Source of the DNA: Porphyridium purpureum
Taxonomy: Eukaryota > Rhodophyta > Bangiophyceae > Porphyridiales > Porphyridiaceae
NCBI GenBank assembly: GCA_008690995.1
Contig: VRMN01000013.1
Coordinates: 186,001-250,000 of the forward strand
Length of the DNA: 64,000 nucleotides
Direction: 5' to 3'
Shown here: one piece after another, positions 27,909-37,265 of the stretch
Layout: every line of letters begins with the position of its first letter
Position numbering within the stretch: the first letter of the stretch is position 1
The notes under the pieces: model-generated
The model's database searches: none
Seen by the model: the letters and a program-made list of their open reading frames with translations, nothing else
Told to the model about the DNA's origin: nothing
Position numbers and translations under genes: made by a program

Positions 27909-27943
27909 AACCGTTAACCGTTAAGTGTTAAGTGTTAACGGTT
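27909..27943. promoter_or_regulatory. AACCGTTAA inverted repeat (MYB-like sites)
   Basis: AACCGTTAA occurs at 27909-27917 and 27916-27924, and its reverse complement TTAACGGTT at 27935-27943. The arms could pair as a short hairpin or bind MYB-type factors whose cores are AACNG. Confidence 0.45.
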
Positions 27944-28182
27944 CAAGGGTTGTGGATGGTTTGTGGGCGACATGCGGTGGCGCGGGGCCTGCGGTGAGTT
28001 GGACACCGAGAGGAAGGTGTTTGGTGGTGTGAGATTCGCCGCGTGAAGCGAGGCGCAGCGCTGGGGCCTCTGTGGATGTCGGTATAGAACGAAGGAGAGC
28101 CGGCTGGATGTGCGGCGAACGCTTCGCATCGCGGTTCGCAGCTGTGGTGCGAGATTGGCTCTGGCTGAATGGCATGGCTGGA

Positions 28183-28203
28183 GTACAGTGAGGATGTACA
28201 GTG
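28183..28203 (+). promoter_or_regulatory. Paired GTACAGTG elements before PAP/fibrillin
   Basis: Two exact octamers, at 28183-28190 and 28196-28203 (13-bp period), in the same direction as the gene starting about 200 bp downstream. Confidence 0.45.
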
Positions 28204-28401
28204 GAGAACATTGGGCAATGCGATGGCATGGAGCCCCAGTGGCGGGTGGAGATCGAGTGCAGCAGGTGTGGAGGTTGGTGCGAGGGGGACAACAGAGCGG
28301 CTGCATTGTGATAGGTTTCCGGGTGGTGGAGTGGGACAGACGGCTGTGCTTCGCCTCGCAGCGTTCAGTTCTACGGTCCGCACGCGGTGGGTCTGGTCAC
28401 T

Positions 28402-29292
28402 ATGGTCGAAGTTCTGTTCGTTGGTGGCGCTGCGCTCGTTGGTGGAGCTCGGTCTGCGCCGAGCGTCTCTGCGTCCCCAAGAGCGCCGTGTAGTGTGGGA
28501 AGTCAGAGATGGGGTCGTTGTGGCGGGCGGGCGACTCATCGCAGCGCTGTGGCCCTCGCTCTGCGCAAGAAGCAGGCGTGCGTCTGGATGCAGCAGCAGA
28601 GTGAGGATGGCGACAGCGGGGTGGTGATTGATGTCGACGCAAAAGTCGGCGAGTACTCGTTGGAGCAGTTGAAGCAGCGTTTCGTACTGGCCACCGCAGA
28701 CACCAATCGCGGATTTGCTGCCGACGCGGCGAGGCAAAAGGTTATTATGCAAATGATTGAAGAGCTGGAGGCGCGAAGTACGAGCGCGACACCGCTGGAT
28801 GACGCGCTGTTCCTCGGCGAATGGTCACTGATTTACACAAACTCGTTGGACGTGCTGTCGCTGGGCCTCCTCGCGCCTGTCGCGGGACTGGGGCGGATTT
28901 TCCAAAACGTGGAACGCGCGGCCACAGGCGCACAGCACGAGTTTGACATATTTAATATTGTGGAGCTCGAACCGCCCTTCCAGGTGGTGCTGTCCCCCCT
29001 GGGACTCGGTCCCACCCGATCTGTGCTACGTGTTGAAGCCGAGGGTTCTCGGGGTGACCAAGATGACCAGCTGCTGAATCTGCGTTTTATGCGAAGCAAC
29101 CTGACGGCAGCCAGCATTGCTGGTATGAAGCTGCAGCTGCCCAAGCTGTCCGCCTCGCTTGGTGGGCAGGCCGTCGGCTATGTGAGAACGACATTTCTTG
29201 ATGAAGACCTGAGATTTGCCCGCAGCGCGCCCACTCGCTTTAACGAAAATGGGACGCTCTTTTGCCTCAAACGATGCACGACGGATAGTTAG
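28402..29292 (+). CDS. PAP/fibrillin family plastid lipid-associated protein
   Basis: ATG at 28402 (296 aa). Residues 1 to about 65 form a transit peptide (MVEVLFVGGAALVGGARSAP, then RATHRSAVALALRKKQACVW), rich in Ser/Ala/Arg. The mature protein shows the PAP_fibrillin signatures: LKQRFVLATADTNRGFAAD, FLGEWSLIYTNS (~138), a central lipocalin-like strand region FDIFNIVELEPPFQVVLSP, and the C-terminal TTFLDEDLRFARS (~264) followed by GTLFCLKR. By family knowledge such proteins sit in plastoglobules or thylakoids and bind lipids or quinones. Two GTACAGTG elements lie about 200 bp upstream. Confidence 0.92.
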   Translation: MVEVLFVGGAALVGGARSAPSVSASPRAPCSVGSQRWGRCGGRATHRSAVALALRKKQACVWMQQQSEDGDSGVVIDVDAKVGEYSLEQLKQRFVLATADTNRGFAADAARQKVIMQMIEELEARSTSATPLDDALFLGEWSLIYTNSLDVLSLGLLAPVAGLGRIFQNVERAATGAQHEFDIFNIVELEPPFQVVLSPLGLGPTRSVLRVEAEGSRGDQDDQLLNLRFMRSNLTAASIAGMKLQLPKLSASLGGQAVGYVRTTFLDEDLRFARSAPTRFNENGTLFCLKRCTTDS

Positions 29293-30439
29293 CTATATAC
29301 TGAAAACAGCTGAGAGCGGAGCCAAGCCGTGCAGACTATCGCCTCGCTTTTATCTGACCCTACCAGCTCTCTTGTCCGACGTACAGGAGTGGTTTGTGTC
29401 GAAACGTTCTCATCAAGGGGCTTTGATCTATTGTCGGTTGGAAAGCATTCTTACAGATGTTGCCGTTTTTTCATCCATGCGTTTCATTGATCGACTGCGC
29501 GACCTTTTCGTTGGGCGGGGCTTCGCAGGCTTTCTTGCTCACACTCTTCATGGCGGAGTGGGGGTCACCAAACGAAATGAGTCTGATATTTTAGGCAAGG
29601 ACGCAAGCTCAATTCTGCCACGTCCTTGGCTTTGTCTAGTTTTCTGAGATCTGTATCAATCTCGGCTCGCTCCGCTCCAGACTGGACTGTTTGGCCACAT
29701 CTCTCGTCGAATCGGCCAGCCAAGGGTTGGAGGTTTCTGCGTCGTTGCGTGTGAGTATGTTTGTGTGTGTTCGGAGACTGTGAGCTTGTGTGCGGAACAG
29801 ACCCGGCGGATTGATCCTTAAACAAATATCCTACTTGGCCGGAGACCCTGTCATGTTTGCGTGGAATACAGCTGCACATAACGTCCACGTGCATTTTGAG
29901 GAAGAGCGCGTTGTGTCGGGTGAGCCAGTTTGCGTCCTGGTCTGACGGCAAGTAACGGATTCCTCCCTCACGCGCAGATCGATGCTTTTGTTTTCACTCC
30001 GAAACGTGCGTGATTCCGCACACCGAACCGTCGCTGTAAACTAGTAAACCCACGCTCATTTTACAAAGCGTCGTTTGTAAGTGTTCAAGTGGACTTGGAC
30101 GGGAAAAGCCGAATCCGTCCTGACACAGGATAGGAACGCTCTGACTGGGACAAGGCAGCTTGGCATTGCGTGAGATCGATCCAGTAATTCATGCAGCGCT
30201 CACGATAACGAAGACACAAGGAGCAGTCTTCATGGCGGTATGAGCTGGCATGTGCTCGCGGTTTTCAGTCCGGCAGTGTAATGGACAAGAATAAATTGGT
30301 GTCCGCCTGCGCGAGTCTCAACACGGCAAACACGAACTTGTGGGCCTCGCACATGCCTCCACCAAGCATTGTCTCAGTGACTTTCCCTGTCTACGCACGC
30401 TTGCTTCATTCAGCGCGTCTTACTTGCACCAAGGCGTGG

Positions 30440-30447
30440 TATAAAAA
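30440..30447 (+). promoter_or_regulatory. TATA box for small gene
   Basis: TATAAAAA in GGCGTGGTATAAAAAGAAG, 137 bp before the ATG at 30577. It is a close match to the eukaryotic core promoter consensus. Confidence 0.5.
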
Positions 30448-30576
30448 GAAGTAGCCAACGCCTAGAGCCGGCTCGCTTCCCTCCACGCGCTGAGTTTAGA
30501 GCAGCAGATCACAGGACGAAAAAAGCAAGGGGCAGACGCTCACATCAGAAACCAGGAGCAGCAGTACGCCGAAAAG

Positions 30577-30798
30577 ATGAACACCCAAAGGGGAAGCCGG
30601 TCTGGCAAAATCAATCCAATAGCTACAGCCGTGCAGAACGAAATACGTTTCAAAGTCCTGGACTATGCCTGGCCAAAGCCATGCACAAGACTGCCTAAAT
30701 TCAAACCGTCACTGGCCGCTATTCCGGAAGAAGACGAGGAGAAAGACGGCATGATGAACTCAGATTCACAGGAGGTCTCCAGGACGAATTCAAGCTGA
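30577..30798 (+). CDS. Small hypothetical protein (73 aa), duplicated downstream
   Basis: An ATG-started frame with a good TATA box upstream. The peptide has a basic N-terminal half (QNEIRFKVLDYAWPKP) and an acidic C-terminal half (AIPEEDEEKDGMMNSDSQE), ending in Ser/Asn. No family is recognised. A diverged copy of its central part lies about 675 bp downstream. Both halves of the peptide can be matched there (QNEIRF and AIPEE), which suggests that the sequence was once under coding constraint. The gene could be a short regulatory peptide or an exon of a larger, unseen gene. Confidence 0.45.
   Translation: MNTQRGSRSGKINPIATAVQNEIRFKVLDYAWPKPCTRLPKFKPSLAAIPEEDEEKDGMMNSDSQEVSRTNSS
30621..30734 (+). 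repeat. Copy 1 of a diverged direct duplication
   Basis: Begins AGCTACAGCCGTGCAGAACG and ends near GCTATTCCGGAAGAAGA. The partner is at 31295-31409 (115 bp against 114 bp). Identity is patchy but the shared blocks are collinear. Confidence 0.7.
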
Positions 30799-31294
30799 TC
30801 TTAGAGGACAAAAACCGCTTTGAATGCTTCGTAAGACTTGCACAGGACCCACGCAGACGCTTGTGACACTGAAAGACTGATCCCTGCGTTCGCTGAAAAG
30901 ATTCACTTGTAAAGTTCACAGTTCCGTCGAATGAAATTTTCCAAACCAAGTCCTGGATTGAGCGAGTGGCGAACTTGGCGGACGGACGTTCTGGCACTTC
31001 GTCAGTCAAGATTCACGCCATCGACCTGGCAGGTCGCGCATATGATCCATTAAACACGCCAGAGGCTAGTCGGATTGACTATCGATGTGCGGCCCTTAGA
31101 AGAGGGCCTACCGGAGCACCAGAGTCTTCATTTGGTGTCCGTTCCATTCTAGATGCACGGCTGCTGCTCAGATGCAGTACAAGAACACAGAAAGTTACAC
31201 AGTGAGCACGCTCAGACGCGATCAGCAAGCAAGCAGGCAAGAATAGCAAAAGCTGCGACATCAACAATTGCACCAGTATACGATGCAGGGGAGC

Positions 31295-31409
31295 AGCTAC
31301 AGCCGCTCAGAACGAGATTCGGTTCAACGTTTCCGACCGTGCGCAGCCAAAGATGCGTGCAAGGCGAGCAAGGTTCCAGTCATTGCTCTGCCAGCTATTC
31401 CGGAAGAGA
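31295..31409 (+). pseudogene. Copy 2 of the small gene, frameshifted
   Basis: Begins AGCTACAGCCGCTCAGAACG and ends near GCTATTCCGGAAGAGA. Its first part translates as TAAQNEIRFNVSDRAQPK in the frame matching copy 1. The later match ALPAIPEETETNQGAM lies in a different frame, consistent with the one-base length difference. No clear TATA box precedes it. It is most simply a degenerate tandem copy, although a short second gene using the later frame cannot be excluded. Confidence 0.5.
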
Positions 31410-31695
31410 CCGAAACCAATCAAGGCGCCATGTCTTCATATACGCGATCGCGACGGTCGATGTCAAGCCCATCTGACAGTTTCGGGGAGCTGCACATCGT
31501 AAGTTGCCAAGGTGCGTGCGAGACGCTCCTTTATCGGAAACGCATACTTTCGACATAGCGCTATTATCATAAAGACCTTCAAGGTCAGCCACCCAGACGT
31601 GTCGCCGAATCGAACAAACCAAGAAGTGTTCGCTCCGCTGGGTTCGAACGCGATTTTAGACAAGCAGAATGCGTACATTGAAGGACATGTTTAAG

Positions 31696-32202
31696 TTATA
31701 CTTGATAGAAGCTTAGGAAGCCCGGGTGCTCCGGGCAGGATTGGAACGTTATGACAACAGTGTCTCTGTTTCCACTGCTCCTTCGCAACTCGACTGGACT
31801 GTCGTCCGTCTCTCTTGTCTGCAAATTATCACCTTCTTCGTTTTTGTGACTGTCGTCATCGCCAAAACTCGCGAGGAGCTTGTCCAGCTCAGAGAGTCCC
31901 TCCTGGGCTGTTCGCGAAGATTTCATCGCGCTACGTAGAGATGCTTGCTTGACGCCAAGATTGCCCCTGAAATGGCTGACGTGGTCTGTATGCTTTTGAG
32001 CAAGCACGTCTGCCCTCGGCCGTGGCTTCTGATTAGCCGATGGGCGGGGCGATGCAGGAAGCGACAACGAAGACATGGTGCATCCGAGACCCGCGCCGCC
32101 AACCCTGGCGCCTTGATTTTCGCACCGTGGGCGACACGGCGCTTCCAGTACGTTCTGCGTCATATTCCCTTTGCCGGTAATCACTTTACCTGCCCTCGCC
32201 AT
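31696..32202 (-). CDS. Small hypothetical protein (168 aa)
   Basis: ATG at 32202, with a TATA-like ATATAAG on the minus strand at 32277-32283, 75 bp upstream. The product is basic and Pro/Ser/Arg-rich for the first 90 residues. It then has a short acidic helix GLSELDKLLASFGDDDSHKN and ends in VVITFQSCPEHPGFLSFYQV. An internal ATG (MSSLSLPAS, 32073) could also be used. No family is recognised. The mixed low-complexity/helix pattern and the TATA box support a real gene, but the evidence is modest. Confidence 0.45.
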   Translation of the reverse strand: MARAGKVITGKGNMTQNVLEAPCRPRCENQGARVGGAGLGCTMSSLSLPASPRPSANQKPRPRADVLAQKHTDHVSHFRGNLGVKQASLRSAMKSSRTAQEGLSELDKLLASFGDDDSHKNEEGDNLQTRETDDSPVELRRSSGNRDTVVITFQSCPEHPGFLSFYQV

Positions 32203-32846
32203 TTTCGCATTCTTGCACTCACGCCATCAAGACGTACGGCGCCCTCTCACTTCTCCTCCCACGTCCCGGAACGCGCTTATATGCGCGAGCGTTACACGAG
32301 GTGTCTGCGTCGTGTAGCCAAGGCAGCCGGCGCTCTGGGCTGCTTTGCGTCCTTCGTGGCGTTTAACCGGTGTGAGTGAGCACACGCGCGCGTGCGCAGT
32401 TAACACCCGAGTCCATGCGGATGCCGACGGCCACGCAGCAGACTCGTGCGCAACGTGGCTCCATCCTGTCCGCGTGATGCCGCTTCAGCCGACACGCACC
32501 AAATTCAACGCAGCCGGAAACAAACGCATGCGTGCCACCTCAGCAAACTGAACACGCACGCAAGTACAGTCAGCGGGAAAAGGTGGGGGAGGAAACACAG
32601 AAACAGCAGCTGTACCTCTGTTTCCATCCTTCCTACTAAAACCCGCGCGTTTGATTATGAAAATTCCGATGAAAATAATGATGCCCCTCCCCCCCCCTGA
32701 AGACGCGGGTGTACAGTGATGACGCCAAGCGCAAAAGTACAGTGTGTACACTAAATTTCCATGTACAGTGTGTACACTGAATCGCAGTCGAGCCAGCCGG
32801 TTTGGGTGTTGGACGCGTCGGGAGATGTGCGCATGTTGTAGAGCGT
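32203..32846. other. Divergent intergenic region upstream of the PPR gene
   Basis: A stretch of 644 bp. It includes a TATA-like element toward the left-hand small gene, a C run near 32691-32698, and a dense block of GTACAGTG/TGTACACT elements at 32711-32778 just before the PPR start. No gene is seen. Confidence 0.55.
32711..32778 (+). promoter_or_regulatory. Triple GTACAGTG array before the PPR gene
   Basis: Exact octamers at 32711-32718, 32737-32744 and 32763-32770, spaced exactly 26 bp apart. The second and third are each followed immediately by TGTACACT (32745-32752 and 32771-32778), making a near-palindromic GTACAGTGTGTACACT. All read toward the PPR gene, whose ATG is 69 bp beyond the block. 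Confidence 0.55.
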
Positions 32847-35714
32847 ATGGAGACAACCAGCGCGTTTGCGTGCTGCATGTGCACGAAATCGCGCGGACCG
32901 AACGCACGCGCGCTCCGTGGAGACACCCAAGGGCGTCCGAGCAGCGCCAAACACGCGCAAGAGCGCGGCCAGACCGCGGCATGGAGCGCGGCCGTGAAAC
33001 GCTCGCGCGAGCTGCGCCGCGCGCGGCGCGTCAGTGACGCACGCGCAGTGCTCGATGATGCAGGCGTGCAAGCGGCTCCGTACTCGTGGGCGACGAACGA
33101 GCTTCTGGCCGTGTTGCTCGCCCAGAACCATCCAGACGCATTGGCGCTGGCGCAGCAAATTCTGGTGGGGCCCAGAGTGAGCCGTCCGATCAAACCTTTG
33201 CGAGGCGGCTTTGACACGGGGACGCTAAATTTGGCGCTTCGAGTGGCGCAGCGGCTGCCAGTAGCTGCGAACGCGCGGCTTGTATTTGCTTTGCACATGA
33301 TCCGCCGCGCTCGCGCCAGCCAGGCGCCTCTCAATGCCTTCTCGGTGTCCTGCTTTGCTTCACTGTGTATGCCGCGCCTGCGCCTTGCTGCGGCGCTGGC
33401 CGTGAAGCGCATGGCCGCAGAGGCAAGCGACTTGGACACGGTGGCATATACTACATTGGTGGAGCTGGCCGGAAAGGCACAACGCACGCACATCATGGAG
33501 ACTTTGTTCGCAGAGATGATGCGACAAAGTGTCGCGCCGAATGTGCGCACATTCTGCGCCATGATGCGCGGTTACATGGCGGTGGCACAGTACGACAATG
33601 CAATGGCAGTGTGGAAGATCATGCGCGCCCCGCCATTCCTCGAGCAGCGCGCGTGTACGCCGGATGCGTTTGCCTTTGGAGTCGCGGCCGAACTCTGTGC
33701 GCGAACGCGCAGCCTGAGTGACGCGCAGACATTAGCGAGCCAGCTCAGTGACTTGCGGGTCACGCCGGACGCTCACTTTCTTGGTGGGATGGCGCTGACA
33801 TACCTTGAAGCAAGCGAGCCGTGTGAAACAAATGACGACACAGAAAGCGATACTCGCATCCGCACGGCGTACGCATGGATTCGCCAGAGTGTTTGCCTTG
33901 GCCATGGCATGCGCGCCCAGGTCATCTTGAGATACATCCAGGCGTGCAGCAACGCTACGGACAGAAATGTTCGATTCAGAAAGAGGAGTTCGCGTCATTT
34001 ATTGCGCCTAGTGGCGCTGTTGCGAAAACAGCAGAGGAGTCGCGCCACTCTCAGTCGGAGCAAGCGGCAACCCGCGTTATCCGTCGACGATGACTCGGAC
34101 CGAACAACTGTCCTCGTGCATTTGCTACGCGCGCTCGCGCAAGGACATCAGGTTGCATTGGGCTTTCGGATTGCCGAGTATTGCGGGACCGATTCGCCGG
34201 CGGTGAATGCGGCGCTGCTGTGGGGCTGCCGCCATGCTTCTGACGGCGTCAAGCTTGCTTTTAGGCATGCTGAGCAGGTACTGATGCAGAAGGGCACGAC
34301 CTTTGGCAGTGCACGACGAAGCGAAGTACCGGGTTTAGACATGACCTGCGCATATCATTTGCTGGAGGTGTGCGCACTAAATCAAGATTGCCGCTCAATG
34401 GACCGAGCGTGGAATCTGCTTTTCGGAGACTCGACGTCCAAGCTGGCTCCGGACGCGCATTCGTATCATTTGCGGCTGTGCGTAGAACGTGACTTTGCTC
34501 GCGTCGTGGCGCAGTTGCGTCAGATGGTTCGTATGGGTACTGTGCTACAGCCGGAGAGTCTGGTATATTTGTTTGGTCTTATCCGATGGGACGATAGTGC
34601 GGAAAGAACGAACCAACTGAATGAATTTTCGGCGTGCGCTGCGATGATGATAGCGCAGCAGCAGTCTCAGAGCGAGCAGGAATTTCATATTGCCACATGC
34701 TGTCTGCGCATGTACAATGCGGCGGCGCAAACACTCGATTCTGCGCAAATTACTGTCCTACACGAGCTTGTTTGGGACGCGCTACCAGAGCAAGAATTTT
34801 GCACGGCCTTTCGTGGCATAACCGTGGTGGACAGTGATGCTGGAGAAGCATCCGGGAACGCCAAGGCACCGTATGCGAGCGCGAGTCGCGTCGTTGTGGA
34901 AGCGCTGCTCGAGGCGGTGCGGATTGATTCCAAATCTTCGCAAGAGGCGCTGCGCATGGCACGGCGTGTGTTTGACGTCTGCGGTGACAATGCAGATACG
35001 CGGACTTTTTGCGCCATGATTTGTCTCTCCGCGCGAGCGCTCGACACACGGCTTGCGGTTCATCTCGTGTACCGCATGCGCAGTCTCGGCAAACTACCTT
35101 CGCCGCTCGCGTACCAGGAGCTGGTGGATCAGTGCATAGAACAGAGGCGCCTTGAGCGCGCGATACAATTATTTGCAGACGCTGTAACTGCGGGCTCTCC
35201 AGCCGATGTGGCATTGCCGGCAGGGAATCAGAACACGAGTCTTCAAAATGACGCCATGCCTATGTCGGCGAATGGGTACGTAGCTTCGCGCATCATACGT
35301 GCGTGTGGGCGCGAAGGGCGGCTGGAGCGCGCCGCAGAGGTGTTTCAGCTGGTGTTAACGACGCGCAGCGACGCCTCGCATGTCGCAGTGTTCAACGCGT
35401 ACTTGTATGTTCTGGGAATGGCGCGTCGGCCGGCGGACGCATTGCTTGTGTTCCAACAGCTCCAGCAGCATGCTCAGCTACGCGCTGACGCTGTAACCTA
35501 CAGCTGCCTGGCATCCGTTCTGCTCAAAAATCGCACACCCAAGCCGGACATCGCGACCGTCGTAATGGCACACACATGGTTAGCCAAGTACATTGCCACG
35601 CACGAGCCGACGGCCGACGAGCGCGGCGAATCGATGTACAAGCTAAAGCGCAAGCTCGAGCGTCTCGACGGGATGCTAAGCAGGTATGAGGATACAGAGG
35701 ACACCGGCCAGTGA
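32847..35714 (+). CDS. Pentatricopeptide-repeat (PPR) protein, long
   Basis: ATG at 32847 (955 aa); the open frame upstream begins with TTG. Degenerate 35-residue helical-hairpin repeats run through most of the protein, clearest at ~198-270 (DTVAYTTLVELAGKAQ, then MMRQSVAPNVRTFCAMMRGY), ~740-790 (NADTRTFCAMICLSARALDT) and ~840-920 (HVAVFNAYLYVLGMARRPAD and RADAVTYSCLASVLLKNRTP). PPR proteins bind organellar RNA in a sequence-specific way, controlling processing, stability or translation. The Cys/Arg-rich first 40 residues may be an organelle presequence; plastid versus mitochondrion cannot be told. No DYW or SMR domain follows the repeats. Convergent with fibrillarin, 166 bp apart. Confidence 0.88.
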   Translation: METTSAFACCMCTKSRGPNARALRGDTQGRPSSAKHAQERGQTAAWSAAVKRSRELRRARRVSDARAVLDDAGVQAAPYSWATNELLAVLLAQNHPDALALAQQILVGPRVSRPIKPLRGGFDTGTLNLALRVAQRLPVAANARLVFALHMIRRARASQAPLNAFSVSCFASLCMPRLRLAAALAVKRMAAEASDLDTVAYTTLVELAGKAQRTHIMETLFAEMMRQSVAPNVRTFCAMMRGYMAVAQYDNAMAVWKIMRAPPFLEQRACTPDAFAFGVAAELCARTRSLSDAQTLASQLSDLRVTPDAHFLGGMALTYLEASEPCETNDDTESDTRIRTAYAWIRQSVCLGHGMRAQVILRYIQACSNATDRNVRFRKRSSRHLLRLVALLRKQQRSRATLSRSKRQPALSVDDDSDRTTVLVHLLRALAQGHQVALGFRIAEYCGTDSPAVNAALLWGCRHASDGVKLAFRHAEQVLMQKGTTFGSARRSEVPGLDMTCAYHLLEVCALNQDCRSMDRAWNLLFGDSTSKLAPDAHSYHLRLCVERDFARVVAQLRQMVRMGTVLQPESLVYLFGLIRWDDSAERTNQLNEFSACAAMMIAQQQSQSEQEFHIATCCLRMYNAAAQTLDSAQITVLHELVWDALPEQEFCTAFRGITVVDSDAGEASGNAKAPYASASRVVVEALLEAVRIDSKSSQEALRMARRVFDVCGDNADTRTFCAMICLSARALDTRLAVHLVYRMRSLGKLPSPLAYQELVDQCIEQRRLERAIQLFADAVTAGSPADVALPAGNQNTSLQNDAMPMSANGYVASRIIRACGREGRLERAAEVFQLVLTTRSDASHVAVFNAYLYVLGMARRPADALLVFQQLQQHAQLRADAVTYSCLASVLLKNRTPKPDIATVVMAHTWLAKYIATHEPTADERGESMYKLKRKLERLDGMLSRYEDTEDTGQ

Positions 35715-35880
35715 CGCGATTCATTATACCTATCCTGTGCGCAACAGCGAGCGCGTGCGCCACCTCCGCTGTACTTCGCGCCAACACGCATGCGCAGTGT
35801 CAAACCATTCGGAAGCGTCCACCCATCATGTCGCTGTCTCTGAGTGTGTGCTTGTCGCCTTTCAAATATGCAATATTTCT

Positions 35881-36865
35881 TTACTGGGTGGATGCCTTCT
35901 TGCTGACGCGAAAGTTACCCACCACGACGGCATGGTCGCGCTCAAACGGTTCTAGCGTAATTTGTTCTCTGGGCTTGAATTTTTCGTCCTGCAGCTTTTT
36001 GACCTCCTTGGCAAACACAAGCGCTGGTTCAATGGTGGAGTCAATGCACGAAGCCTTGATCGAGATCATAAAGGCACCTCCAGTTTTGAGGAAGAATTGA
36101 GCATTGTACGCCACGATGCGCGCCTGGTCCGGCTGCGCCACGTCCGAAAAGATCACGTCCACCATGGGCAGGAGCATGCGATATTTGGTGGGATGACGCG
36201 CATCCTCGATGATCGGAATCACATTTGGTCTTTTCTTGGCCATATTCACCAGGTCGCGACCCGAGCGGTGGGAAAACTCGACCGCGTATACTGCGCCATC
36301 GGGTCCCACCAAGTCGGCTACGTGACTCACGGTGGTGCCCGACGCAGCGCCGAGATACAGCACTTTACTGCCGGGCTTCATGTAGATCTCACCGATACCG
36401 CCGAGAATTGCGGCGGCAATCTTTGAACGGAAAGGGTTCCAGACGCGATACTCGATCTTCTCCTTGAGCACTCCGGACGGCGCGTTTTCGTCTGGCTTCT
36501 CGACCTCGACACTGATCCGTTTCTCGCCGTAGACCGACTCACCTGGAACGAGGTTGCGCGTGCACAACGCGTCCTCCTTGCCGCGCGCGACAAACACGCC
36601 AAGATGGCGATGTGGCTCGACGAGCGTCTTTGCGCCGCCTTTCATGCCCCCGCGCCCGCCGGGCTTTCCGATCCCGCCGCGCCCGCGCCCTGCACCACCA
36701 CCACGCGCACCTCCGCCGCGCCCACGCCCTCGCGCGCCGAAGTTGCCGCCTCCGCGCGCGCCACCGCGACGCGCCAAACCCGCCACGTGCCCCACCGCGG
36801 CCACCGCTACCGCCACCAAACCCGCCGCCGCCGCCACCGCCGCGCGGAGTTGGTGTGAACGCCAT
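35881..36865 (-). CDS. FBL: Fibrillarin (box C/D snoRNP 2'-O-methyltransferase)
   Basis: Fibrillarin fold with SAM motifs [47 protein letters not shown] and [15 protein letters not shown], preceded by a Gly/Arg-rich (GAR) tail. It methylates rRNA 2'-OH groups in the nucleolus, guided by box C/D snoRNAs. The only plausible start is the ATG at 36865 ([15 protein letters not shown]), which is in a different frame from the catalytic domain. The two GAR stretches join at about 36770-36776, where one extra base would explain the shift. Without it the protein would be about 327 aa, normal for the family. The open frame upstream of 36865 starts only with GTG in AC/TC repeats. Confidence 0.93.
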
Positions 36866-37009
36866 GTCCGCGCCCCGCACCGAGATCCACCCCGCCGTCT
36901 GCCCACCGCCGACGCCGCCAACACACACACACACACTCTCTCTCTCCGTCTCACACGCTCCGTGCCCGTCGCCCGCCACTGCCCGCACGCGCGCCCGCAC
37001 GGCCGACAT

Positions 37010-37112
37010 CACTGTACACCCCCCGTGTTCAGCCTGATGTCACGCGGTTCACTGTACCTGATTTAATCTGATCAAACGCACACATTTTAATAGAGACAGT
37101 GGTAACTGTACC
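37010..37112 (-). promoter_or_regulatory. GTACAGTG element cluster before fibrillarin
   Basis: Exact CACTGTAC at 37010-37017 and 37050-37057, plus ACTGTACC at 37105-37112. All read GTACAGT toward fibrillarin, whose ATG is 145-245 bp away. Confidence 0.45.
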
Positions 37113-37265
37113 TTCGACTCGTGTAAGTACTGCGGCACGGAGCGGGGCGCTGTACCTTTCCGGCTTCGATGGTCACGCAGCAGTGGAGCAGAGCGGTGCT
37201 GGTGTGCCTGCGTTCGACGAGCATGGCGGCGGCTTTATGTCTGTAAAGTGGCGGTCATACGTGTC

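Larger units (their letters stand above)
27455..28401. other. Divergent promoter region with several motif classes
   Basis: Close to 950 bp between two divergent genes. The region contains pyrimidine-rich leader, three TGTAC-type elements at 27712-27830, an (AC)8 run at 27770-27786, an AACCGTTAA/TTAACGGTT inverted repeat at 27909-27943, and two exact GTACAGTG at 28183-28203. I see no gene in it. Confidence 0.55.
29293..31695. other. Gene-poor region of about 2.4 kb
   Basis: Composition is less GC-rich than the surrounding genes. The only supported items are a TATA box at 30440, a small gene at 30577-30798 and a diverged, frameshifted copy of part of it at 31295-31409. A 128-codon minus-strand frame at 29565-29951 is not supported by any domain. 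Confidence 0.45.

Noticed and set aside
29565-29951. 128-codon minus-strand open frame
   Set aside because: Only its last 35 residues look helical; no start context, no family and a (GT)-rich middle.
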